Part shown: positions 10,059 through 16,971 of the stretch, piece after piece | Position numbering within the stretch: the first letter of the stretch is position 1 | Layout of the letters: every line of letters begins with the position of its first letter | Assembly (NCBI GenBank): GCA_965220855.1 | Contig: CBDCQY010000001.1 | Span: 2,356,001-2,420,000, forward strand | Source: Bin95 sp965220855 | Lineage (GTDB): Bacteria; Pseudomonadota; Alphaproteobacteria; Bin95 | Reading direction: 5' to 3' | Length of the DNA: 64,000 nt | The notes under the pieces: model-generated | What the model was told of the DNA's origin: nothing | Seen by the model: only the letters and a program-made list of their open reading frames with translations | Database searches by the model: none | Translations under genes and position numbers: made by a program

Positions 10059-11669
10059 TCAGCGGCGCTCCGCCAGCCAGGCTTCGGCGAGCGCGAATTT
10101 CTGGATCTTGCCGGAGCCGGTGAGCGGGAAGGACGCGACCTGCTCCCAGACGGCCGGCGTCTTCTGCGGCGACAGATGGGCCCGGCAGTGGCGGCGCAGC
10201 TCCTGCGGGTCGAAGGCGGCGCCCGGCTCCAGGCGCACGAAGCAGGCGACGATCTCGCCCCATTTGTCGTCCGGCAGGCCGACCACCGCCACTTCCGCCA
10301 CGTCGGGATGCTCCAGCAGCGCATTCTCGATCTCGGCCGGAAACAGGTTCTCGCCGCCCCGGATGATCATCTCCTTCACCCGTCCGGTGATGCGCAGATA
10401 GCCCTCCCGGTCGAGCGTGCCGAGATCGCCGCTGTGCAGCCAGCCCTCGGCGTCGATGGCTTCGGCCGTCGCTTCCGGCTTGTCGTGATAGCCCATCATC
10501 ACGCAATAGCCGCGCACGCAGATCTCGCCGACCTCGCCCACCGGCAGCACGGCGTTTTGTCCATCCACGCTGCGGATCGAAACCTCGGTCTGCGGCATGG
10601 GCAGGCCGGCCGTCTGGCAGATGCGCTCCAGCGCCTCGCCATGGTGATGCTGGGTGACGAGGGGCGAGGCCTCGGTCTGGCCATAGACGGTCTGGAAGGC
10701 GCAGCCGAAACGCTCGACGGCATTGCGCACCAGCTCGGGCGCCACCATGGAGCCGCCCGAAATCGCGACCTCGACCGAGGAGAGGTCGAAGGACTCTTGG
10801 TCCAGGCATTCCAGCATCGCGACCAGCATGGTCGGCACGCCCAGGATCGCGGTCACCCGTTCGCGCTCGATCAGCCGCAGCACGCCCGCCGGGTCGAACT
10901 GCCGGACGAGGAACATCGGACAGCCGGCTTGCAAGGCGCCGAGCGTGATGATGCCGCAGCCGCTGGTGTGGAACATCGGCATGAAATTGGCCCAGACCGA
11001 GTCCGGCCGCGTGCCGGCGCGCACCGCGAAGAAGCGCGCATTGTTGGTGAGCGAGCGGTGGGAAAGCACCGCCCCCTTCGGGAAGCCGGTGGTGCCGGAT
11101 GTATATTGGATCTGCGCCGCATCGCCCGGCGCGACCTCCGGCAAGGCGGCCGCGCGCTCGCCCCGGCGGAAGAGCGCCTTTTCGTCCTCCAGATCGACGA
11201 CCTCGCGCACCGCCGCCAGCCCCCGCACCGCCTCGGCCGCGATCTCGGCCATCGGGTTGCCGCGAAAGCTCTCGACGGAGAAGAGCGCCGAAGCGCCGGA
11301 CTGCTCCAGCACATAGCGCAGCTCGGCCGACTGATAGGAGGGGTTGGCGGTCACCAGCACCAGGCCCGCGAGGCCGCAGGCATATTCCATCAACACCCAT
11401 TCGGGCAGATTGGGCGCCCAGACCACCACCCGCTCGCCGGGCGCGAAGCGCGAGGCCAGCGCCCCCGCCAGACGCTCGCTGTCCGCCAGCAGGCTCGCGA
11501 ATGTCCAGCGCCGCCCGATGTCCCCCTCCGGCCCGGCTTCGACCAGCGCCGGCGCCTCGCCGCGCTCCCCGGCCGCGCGGCGCAGCAGCCCGCCGACGGT
11601 CGTTTCCAGCACCTCGTCGTCGCTCTGCGCGGGGAGATAGGACTCCGCGATGCGGAAGCTATACGCCAT
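10059..11669 (-). CDS. AMP-binding acyl-CoA synthetase (FadD-like)
   Basis: An ANL-superfamily ligase of 536 aa that activates a carboxylic acid as acyl-AMP and then transfers it to CoA. The ATP-binding P-loop YTSGTTGFPKG, the adenine motif YGQTEASP, the hinge region SGDLGTLD...GRVKEMIIRGGEN and the C-terminal catalytic lysine in GSGKIQKF are all present, so the enzyme should be active. The substrate is unknown; the closest functional groups are medium- and long-chain or branched acids. It is the last gene of a minus-strand run that starts with aconitase X, 26 bases after the HigA-like gene. Confidence 0.9.
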   Translation of the reverse strand: MAYSFRIAESYLPAQSDDEVLETTVGGLLRRAAGERGEAPALVEAGPEGDIGRRWTFASLLADSERLAGALASRFAPGERVVVWAPNLPEWVLMEYACGLAGLVLVTANPSYQSAELRYVLEQSGASALFSVESFRGNPMAEIAAEAVRGLAAVREVVDLEDEKALFRRGERAAALPEVAPGDAAQIQYTSGTTGFPKGAVLSHRSLTNNARFFAVRAGTRPDSVWANFMPMFHTSGCGIITLGALQAGCPMFLVRQFDPAGVLRLIERERVTAILGVPTMLVAMLECLDQESFDLSSVEVAISGGSMVAPELVRNAVERFGCAFQTVYGQTEASPLVTQHHHGEALERICQTAGLPMPQTEVSIRSVDGQNAVLPVGEVGEICVRGYCVMMGYHDKPEATAEAIDAEGWLHSGDLGTLDREGYLRITGRVKEMIIRGGENLFPAEIENALLEHPDVAEVAVVGLPDDKWGEIVACFVRLEPGAAFDPQELRRHCRAHLSPQKTPAVWEQVASFPLTGSGKIQKFALAEAWLAERR

Positions 11670-11695
11670 GGTCCCGTTCTCCGGCGTCGGCCATC

Positions 11696-11995
11696 CTATG
11701 CCGCCGCATGCCTTGCGCTGACCTCTCGCTCCAGCCGGCCGGCAAGCGCGCGGCGCGCTTCCTCGAGATCGTAATCGGCCTGCAAGCCGAGCCAGAAGCG
11801 CTCCGACGTCCCGAAATACCGGGCCAGCCGAAGCGCGGTATCGGCCGTGACCCCGCGCTTGCCGAGCACGATCTCGTTCAGGCGTCGCGGCGGCACGCTC
11901 ATGTCGCGCGCCGCCCGGTTCTGGCTGAGCCGGAGCGGCTCCAGGAACTCCTTCAGCAGAACCTCTCCGGGGTGAATGTTCGATAACGGTTCCAT
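11696..11995 (-). CDS. HigA-family XRE antitoxin-like regulator (orphan)
   Basis: A 99-aa helix-turn-helix protein of the HigA/VapI type. It opens with the family's IHPGEVLLKEFLEP, followed by a HTH (about 24-58) ending in LNEIVLGKRGVTADTALRLA and the characteristic RYFGTSERFWLGLQADYDLE. In toxin-antitoxin loci the toxin gene higB lies just upstream. Here that place is taken by the small subunit of aconitase X, whose stop is one base from this start, with AAGGA inside that gene as ribosome site. No HigB-like gene is seen on either side. It probably acts as a solitary transcriptional regulator or is a relic of a TA module. Confidence 0.88.
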   Translation of the reverse strand: MEPLSNIHPGEVLLKEFLEPLRLSQNRAARDMSVPPRRLNEIVLGKRGVTADTALRLARYFGTSERFWLGLQADYDLEEARRALAGRLEREVSARHAAA

Positions 11996-11996
11996 A

Positions 11997-12419
11997 TCAG
12001 CATCCTTCGTTACGCTCGACCACCGTCACCAGGCCGGCCGGCGGATCGACGATCAGCCTGTCTCCGGTGGCGATCAGGCGGGTGATGTCGCCATCCTCGA
12101 AGCGGTCGCAGAGCGCCATATTAGCAAACGCCGCGCCCTGGGCCAGGATGGTGTTGGCGGCGTTGAACAGGATCGCCTTCGGGGCCAGCCCGCGCGCCTG
12201 CATCTCATGCAGCATCCAGGCCGAGGCGACGCCGCCCTTGGCGGTGTTGAGCACCAGCACCCGATCCACATAGGAGAGCCCGGCGAGCTTGTGTCCGGGG
12301 CGCGAGAACGTCCCCGCCAGCCGGTCGAGATCGTAGCGCGCGGAGAAATCGTCCGCCGCCACCAGCGCCTCGCCTTCGACTTTCGGGCCGATGCCGGGAT
12401 GACAACGCAGGCGGCGCAT
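11997..12419 (-). CDS. aconitase X small (swivel) subunit, DUF126
   Basis: A 140-aa swivelling domain that closes over the active site of the two-subunit aconitase X. The conserved elements are GEALVAADDFSARYDLD, FSRPGHKLAGLSY, NTAKGGVASAWMLHE and FNAANTILAQGAA. Its start overlaps the stop of the large subunit as TGATG, so the two are made together. Characterised aconitase X members are hydro-lyases acting on cis-3-hydroxy-L-proline in bacteria or on phosphomevalonate in archaea. The substrate here is not evident. Confidence 0.88.
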   Translation of the reverse strand: MRRLRCHPGIGPKVEGEALVAADDFSARYDLDRLAGTFSRPGHKLAGLSYVDRVLVLNTAKGGVASAWMLHEMQARGLAPKAILFNAANTILAQGAAFANMALCDRFEDGDITRLIATGDRLIVDPPAGLVTVVERNEGC

Positions 12420-13669
12420 CACGGGATGCGCCCCGTCACCGCGGCCGTCACGCAGTCCTCCATGCTGGCCAGCGCCGGCTTGTAGCCGTAGCCGCCCAGA
12501 ATATTGACGATCTTGGCGGAGTTGCTCAGCAGCCGCGTCCAGCCGTTGGCCTCGCCGATCTCGCGGGCATACTGGTTGTAGAAGCAGGTGCCGCTCAGCA
12601 CCATGGCGCCCGAGGCCTCGAGGCGCTCCAGGATGCCGAGACGCCCGCAATCCGCCGCCACCGTGGGCGAGGTGCAGACCACCAGCGCCGTCTCGCCATG
12701 CACCCGGCGCCCGTCCAGCAGGTCGGCCACGCGCGCCATCTCGACATGGGAGAGCTGCGGGGCGGCGAACACCACGACATCCACCTCCTCGCCGCTGCCG
12801 CCATAGCGGCCGCGCAGGCGCTCCAGCTCCCGCCGCCCGATGGCGACCGGCTCCGGCGGCGGCCCGTCGCAGACCGCCTCCAGAGAGGGCGCCTCGGGCG
12901 TGACGCCGACGATGTGGAAGAGCGGCGTCGAGCCGAAGCTCGCCATGGCGGCGCCGAAATGCTTCATCTCGTCCGAGGTCGGCGCGCCCTCGACGCCCTC
13001 GATTGCCGGAACCTGCCAGTAGGAGCCGCAAAGCTGGCCGATCAGCGCGCCCAGCACGCCCCAGTCTGTCAGGCCCTCCGGGCGCTCCTCGACGATGAAG
13101 CGCCGGGTGGCGCGCCGGTTGCGGTCGAGATGCAGGCCGTAGCGCGGCGTGCGGCCCGTGAGGCCGGCGGCGAGCGCCGAGGGGCCGCCCTCGAAATTGG
13201 AGCGCGCGCCCAGCACGCTGTTGCAGTAAATCACCACGCCGGTGTCGCCATAGGCGACATGCTCGCCCCGCACCGGCGGCATGATGGTCTGATAGGTGAC
13301 GCAGCTGTCGGTCATCAGGATGCCGAGCGCCGTGCAGGCGGCGATCGTGCGGCGCTCCAGTTCGGCCATGGCCTCGGTCTGGCCGAGCGGGCGGTAGCGG
13401 GCGAGATCGACGCCGCGCGGGTCGGTCAGCATCGGCACGGCGACGCGCCGGTCGGCCGCCGGATGCGCGGCCAGCCCTTCCAGGAAGGCGACGCCCGCCT
13501 CGCCGAGCGACTCGGTGTCGGCCATCATGTGAGCCTGCGAGACGGGCGCGAAGTCCTCCGCATCGAACATGCGGCCGACCTCCAGCATATGCGCCATCGC
13601 CCAGCGCCGCGGCTCCCCCAGCGCGCCCGCCAGCATCGCCTCTTCCCGCTCGCCGAGCCTCACCGTCAC
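12419..13669 (-). CDS. aconitase X catalytic (large) subunit
   Basis: Catalytic subunit (416 aa) of an aconitase X-type hydro-lyase. The family signature is visible as IYCNSVLGARSNFEGGPSAL, preceded by PPVRGEHVAYGDTG, with later cysteines in VVCTSPTVAADC and LSGTCFYNQYA that could contribute to the iron-sulphur site. The usual CTCTPY stretch is changed to SCVTYQ, so this is a divergent member. The start is GTG with a strong GGGGAGGGG just upstream; a second in-frame GTG six bases on is possible. It is followed directly by the swivel subunit, the HigA-like gene and an acyl-CoA ligase. Confidence 0.88.
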   Translation of the reverse strand: MTVRLGEREEAMLAGALGEPRRWAMAHMLEVGRMFDAEDFAPVSQAHMMADTESLGEAGVAFLEGLAAHPAADRRVAVPMLTDPRGVDLARYRPLGQTEAMAELERRTIAACTALGILMTDSCVTYQTIMPPVRGEHVAYGDTGVVIYCNSVLGARSNFEGGPSALAAGLTGRTPRYGLHLDRNRRATRRFIVEERPEGLTDWGVLGALIGQLCGSYWQVPAIEGVEGAPTSDEMKHFGAAMASFGSTPLFHIVGVTPEAPSLEAVCDGPPPEPVAIGRRELERLRGRYGGSGEEVDVVVFAAPQLSHVEMARVADLLDGRRVHGETALVVCTSPTVAADCGRLGILERLEASGAMVLSGTCFYNQYAREIGEANGWTRLLSNSAKIVNILGGYGYKPALASMEDCVTAAVTGRIP

Positions 13670-13696
13670 CCCCCTCCCCGCATCGCCGCCGCCAGT

Positions 13697-13795
13697 CTAT
13701 ATCGGAGCCAGCGTGCGGTTCCAGAGATGAGAATCGTCGCCGTGGCGGCGGATGCAGGTGGCGTAAGCCTCCAGCGAGAAGGAGAAATCCGGCAT
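13697..13795 (-). CDS. possible 32-aa small ORF between tRNA-Lys and aconitase X
   Basis: A short open frame starts with ATG 14 bases after the encoded CCA of tRNA-Lys and ends with TAG 28 bases before the aconitase X start. The peptide starts MPDFSFSLEAY and ends SHLWNRTLAPI. Codon choice looks like that of neighbouring genes. The Shine-Dalgarno sequence is weak (GGA). It could be a leader peptide for the aconitase X operon, a remnant of a longer gene, or chance. No function is recognised. Confidence 0.3.
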   Translation of the reverse strand: MPDFSFSLEAYATCIRRHGDDSHLWNRTLAPI

Positions 13796-13808
13796 GTCCG
13801 ATCCAGGC

Positions 13809-13884
13809 TGGTGAGCGCGCCAGGATTCGAACCTGGGACCGTCTGATTAAAAGTCAGATGCTCTACCGACTGAGCTACGCGCCC
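13809..13884 (-). tRNA. tRNA-Lys (TTT)
   Basis: A 76-nt tRNA with encoded CCA. The acceptor GGGCGCG pairs with CGCGCTC with one G-U pair at position 2-71. The anticodon stem CTGA/TCAG encloses CTTTTAA, giving anticodon TTT (reads AAA/AAG). The T loop is TTCGAAT. The nuclease/ParB cassette lies immediately upstream of its 5' end, not at the 3' end where integrating elements usually insert. Confidence 0.97.
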
Positions 13885-13894
13885 GACCGGACAG

Positions 13895-13923
13895 AAACTG
13901 GGCGGCGGCGCGGTTGCTGTCAA
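13895..13923 (-). promoter_or_regulatory. putative tRNA-Lys promoter overlapping the nuclease stop codon
   Basis: On the minus strand a perfect -35 box TTGACA (13923-13918) contains the TGA stop of the upstream gene. After 17 bases a weak -10 CAGTTT (13900-13895) lies 10 bases before the tRNA. The -35 is convincing and the -10 is not. Confidence 0.4.
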
Positions 13924-14897
13924 TAGACTGTCCGCGCCTTCGCCCCGCCTGCGAAGGCGCCCTTCCCGGCGAGCCATTCGAGCGCCGCCTCCGTCCAGGC
14001 GGCGATGTCGCGGGAGAGCGGCTCCGCCACGCCCCGGCCATACTCCGACAGCCAGCAACGGTCGAACAGCAGCCCACCGGCGATGCTGTGCTCGCGCCAC
14101 CTCTGGCGGTCGATGGACTCCGCGATGAAATGCGCCTGGAGCGGGTCCACCAGGAACTGCTCCGTGAGCCACTGCTTCGCAAAACTCGCAGGCTGCAAGC
14201 GTGTCAGAGACTCATGCCAGCGCGTGCCGGTCTTGCATTGCCCGAACAGGATCGGCTGTCCTCCCTGACCGTCTGCAAACGGTATCCAGCCGACCACATC
14301 GAGCCCGCCGTCCTGAGCGCGCGAGCCTCCCGGCTCGCCGTCTCGAAGCGCGCCGCCCTCGCCCAGCGCTTGACAGAGCTTCTTCACCCGATCGGCAAAG
14401 CCGCCGCCTGCCGCCGCGCCAAAGATCATTGCTCTCGACTTCGGGCCCAAAAACGCCTTCAAGACGTGCGCCGAGAGCCGCTCCAGTAACTGCGTCCCGT
14501 CGAGGTTTGCATGCATTCTGTTATCGCCCATCTTTAGGCGTGTGCTCAGCAGCAGATAGACATATACCCATCGATCTCCATTGCTGGAATCGAATTTTAT
14601 CACATTTCTGTTTCTGTCCGATAGGAAAATGAACGGATATATTCCAGAGCATGATTGATACCTTCGCTCGATTTCATCTATTACGTCCCCAACTTTTTCA
14701 CGAATTATATCTTCCGTATCGTCACAACCTTCCATCGTTCGATCATCGTCGTCGAGATTATCGTCATTTCGGACGAGATAGCGAGCTATTTCCTGAACAG
14801 ATACCTGCCCATTCAGAATGAATATAATTTCCATGAAATCCGCCAACTCATGCACACCGGCATGTCGTGTTGGCAACGCATTTGGTAATTTGAACAT
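13920..14897 (-). CDS. PD-(D/E)XK nuclease-like protein, candidate defence effector
   Basis: A 325-aa protein of no named family that I recognise. The C-terminal half (about 135-300) carries a pattern typical of restriction-endonuclease folds: Asp200 in GGLDVVGW, a short loop, then the strand PILFGQCKTG with Gln220-x-Lys222, that is D-x(n)-QxK. Glu139 in the preceding helix could be a further metal ligand. The N-terminal half (1-130) is acidic, with a poly-Asp run at 45-52, and resembles no domain I know. Base composition changes sharply inside the gene: positions 14581-14880 are about 42 % GC by hand count against roughly 65-70 % in neighbours, a sign of recent acquisition. It follows the ParB-like gene with a 12-base gap, so the two are probably co-transcribed. 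Confidence 0.7.
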   Translation of the reverse strand: MFKLPNALPTRHAGVHELADFMEIIFILNGQVSVQEIARYLVRNDDNLDDDDRTMEGCDDTEDIIREKVGDVIDEIERRYQSCSGIYPFIFLSDRNRNVIKFDSSNGDRWVYVYLLLSTRLKMGDNRMHANLDGTQLLERLSAHVLKAFLGPKSRAMIFGAAAGGGFADRVKKLCQALGEGGALRDGEPGGSRAQDGGLDVVGWIPFADGQGGQPILFGQCKTGTRWHESLTRLQPASFAKQWLTEQFLVDPLQAHFIAESIDRQRWREHSIAGGLLFDRCWLSEYGRGVAEPLSRDIAAWTEAALEWLAGKGAFAGGAKARTVY

Positions 14898-14909
14898 GTA
14901 AAGAAACCG

Positions 14910-16028
14910 TCAATCGCCTCCGCTGCGTCGGCGTTCCCTTGTCGGGCGGCGGCGCTCCCTCATATGATCGTAAATGTCGTCTGCCAGATCGACGATTTCG
15001 CCGGCTACGCGCAACAGGTCATCCGAATCCGAGTAGCCCATGGTGAGGTGCCCGCTGGCGCGTATCAACTCACGCTTGGCATGCAGAAGCGCTTCTTCCA
15101 GAATATCTTCCGGATTGCGCCCGAATTGCAGCGCGTTGTCCAGAGTCTCACCGCCGCGAAGAGCGGCAAGGGACTCTGCGTTTCCGAGAATGGAGTCCAG
15201 TTTCTTCAAATCGGGATTCTGGCTGGCGATGACCGGGCACACATCCTGCCTTCGACTCCCGTAGAGCCAGAGGCAGAGTTCGCCGAGCGACTTCACCGCA
15301 TGAGACGGGACCGGGCGTCCTTTTTCGGAATCGGATGGTTCGAGGTCCAGAAATCCAGCGATGCCGTCATAATCGAGACCGGTGTAGAGATGCGAGAAGG
15401 CGAATCTGGATCGATAGATATCTTCGCGATCAAACAGCTTTTCCTCTTCCGCCTGCTCGACGACCATCAGTCCGCGATACAGACGCTGAACCGTTTTGTG
15501 GCGGTCACCGATCTGTTCGGCGATGTCGGCAAGGGAGACGCCGTAGGCGCGATGCACTTCGGCGATATATTGCGCCTTGGCGTAGCTGCTCCATTTTGCC
15601 GGACCGTTGACATGCTTGAAGCCGAGATAGCGCCAGGACGATTGGCGGTCCGCAAGCAGGGCAGGCAGCTGGCGAAGGCGCTCCTTCGCGTCGTCCCCGA
15701 TGCGGATACGACAGCCGACCTCCCCGGCGAGCTCGTCGTCCAGCAGCATCATGACCGCCGCCAGCCGCCGATTGCCTTCGATGACGACCTTCCGCCCCTC
15801 TTCCTCGGCGACGATCAGCGGTTCGTGAACGAAATAACCGCTCGCCGCGATGGATTGCGCCAGTTCCTGGACGTCCATGGCGTCCCAGAGCAGCTTCGCG
15901 ACCTCGCGCTCCGGCGTCTTCGCGCTGACACCATATTCGACCAGACGCGGATTGCGCCGGTCGAGGCGAAGCTCCTCCACGGGCAACCGTATGACCTGCT
16001 GCGGATCGTCCATCGAAGGGGTTTCCAT
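14910..16028 (-). CDS. ParB/sulfiredoxin-fold N-terminal domain protein
   Basis: A 372-aa protein whose first about 110 residues form a ParB/Srx-type domain: PVEELRLDRRNPRLVEYG, then ELAQSIAASGYFVHEPLIV, and the nucleotide-binding motif VIEGNRRLAAVMML (EGNRR at 84-88). A helix-turn-helix-like stretch follows at about 163-185 (GVSLADIAEQIGDRHKTVQ). The last residues are a basic tail rich in Arg. ParB-fold proteins of this kind bind NTP and often act with DNA-modifying or DNA-cleaving partners. There is no parA, no parS-like site and no replicon gene nearby, so chromosome partitioning is unlikely. It is the first gene of the two-gene cassette with the nuclease-like gene at 13920-14897. The ATG at 16028 has a weak ribosome site; a second ATG at 16013 is possible. 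Confidence 0.78.
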   Translation of the reverse strand: METPSMDDPQQVIRLPVEELRLDRRNPRLVEYGVSAKTPEREVAKLLWDAMDVQELAQSIAASGYFVHEPLIVAEEEGRKVVIEGNRRLAAVMMLLDDELAGEVGCRIRIGDDAKERLRQLPALLADRQSSWRYLGFKHVNGPAKWSSYAKAQYIAEVHRAYGVSLADIAEQIGDRHKTVQRLYRGLMVVEQAEEEKLFDREDIYRSRFAFSHLYTGLDYDGIAGFLDLEPSDSEKGRPVPSHAVKSLGELCLWLYGSRRQDVCPVIASQNPDLKKLDSILGNAESLAALRGGETLDNALQFGRNPEDILEEALLHAKRELIRASGHLTMGYSDSDDLLRVAGEIVDLADDIYDHMRERRRPTRERRRSGGD

Positions 16029-16121
16029 GGCTTCTGCATTGGGGACAATGCCGATGATGGAGCATAGACGGTTTTGACGATCCGGTCAGGCCGTTCTGCG
16101 CAAGCGGCGGGGAGTGGGGAT

Positions 16122-16847
16122 ATGCGGCTGGAAGGACGGGTGGCGGCGGTGACGGGGGCTGCGGGAGGGATCGGGGCGGCGATCGCCGCCGCCTTTCGGG
16201 CCGAGGGGGCGCTGGTGGTGGCGGCGGATCTGGATGTCGAAGGGCTCGGGGCGGACGGGCTTCGGGTGGATGCGGCGCGGCCGGAGGATGCGCGGCGGCT
16301 GGTGGACGAGACGCTGGCCCGGCACGGGCGCATCGACATCCTCGCCAATGTGGCCGGCGTCAGCCTCCGGCGCGCCTTTCTCGACACGACGCCGGAGGAG
16401 TTCGACCGGGTGCTCCGCGTCAATCTCCATGGCAGCTTCCATTGCGCCCGCGAGGCGGCGCGCGCCATGGCGGAGCGCGGCTATGGGCGAATCGTCAATA
16501 TCGCCTCGATCTCCGGCGTGCGCGCCGGGGCCGAGCGCACCGCCTATGGCGTCTCCAAGGCGGGCGTGATCGCGCTCACCCGCCAGGCCGCGCACGAGCT
16601 GGCGCCCTTCGGCGTCACCGTCAACGCCATCGCGCCGGGACCGGTCGAGACCGAAATGACGCGCATCCATCACACGCCCGCCGCCCGCGCCAGCTATCGC
16701 CGCATGATCCCCGCCGCGCGCTACGGGCTGGCGGAGGAAATGGCCGACGCCGCCGTCTTCCTCGCCGGCGAGGCGGCGGCCTATGTCAACGGCGTGGTGC
16801 TGCCCGTCGATGGCGGCTATCTGGCCGCGGGCGTGCGCGAGGACTGA
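16122..16847 (+). CDS. SDR-family NAD(P)-dependent oxidoreductase
   Basis: A classical short-chain dehydrogenase of 241 aa. The cofactor motif TGAAGGIG lies near residue 11, AADLDVEG follows strand 2 (an Asp there favours NAD), NVAG replaces the common NNAG, and the catalytic set is Ser in ASISG with YGVSK. The C-terminal GVVLPVDGGYLA is usual for FabG-like members. The start ATG at 16122 is chosen for the GGGGAGTGGGG just before it and because similarity begins there. It is divergent from the ParB-like gene and followed by the argD promoter. The substrate is unknown. Confidence 0.88.
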   Translation: MRLEGRVAAVTGAAGGIGAAIAAAFRAEGALVVAADLDVEGLGADGLRVDAARPEDARRLVDETLARHGRIDILANVAGVSLRRAFLDTTPEEFDRVLRVNLHGSFHCAREAARAMAERGYGRIVNIASISGVRAGAERTAYGVSKAGVIALTRQAAHELAPFGVTVNAIAPGPVETEMTRIHHTPAARASYRRMIPAARYGLAEEMADAAVFLAGEAAAYVNGVVLPVDGGYLAAGVRED

Positions 16848-16875
16848 CCGGCGAACGAAAATCGCTTGCGAGGCA

Positions 16876-16903
16876 TTGACATGCGCCCGCCGGCTCCCAT
16901 TAT
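16876..16903 (+). promoter_or_regulatory. sigma-70-type promoter of argD-argF
   Basis: TTGACA (16876-16881, 6/6) and CATTAT (16898-16903, 4/6) are separated by 16 bases, about 70 bases upstream of the argD start. It is the best promoter match in front of any protein gene in the window. No ArgR-type operator was recognised between it and the gene. Confidence 0.6.
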
Positions 16904-16971
16904 CGGCGGCTTGCTCGCCGGTGGACGGCGGCAATGCGTCAGAAGCAAACCCCGAACAAGGAGATCAGTTC

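Noticed and set aside
10043..10062. CTGACG/CGTCAG inverted repeat between convergent genes
   Set aside because: The 6-bp stem consists mostly of the two symmetric stop codons and lacks a T-tract; too weak to call a terminator.
14910..16028. Chromosome-partitioning ParB
   Set aside because: No parA partner, no parS palindromes, no origin features, and the C-terminal part does not resemble the canonical ParB dimerisation domain.
13809..16121. tRNA-Lys as integration site for a mobile element
   Set aside because: The cassette abuts the 5' end of the tRNA, no integrase is present, and no copy of the tRNA 3' end was found beyond the ParB-like gene.
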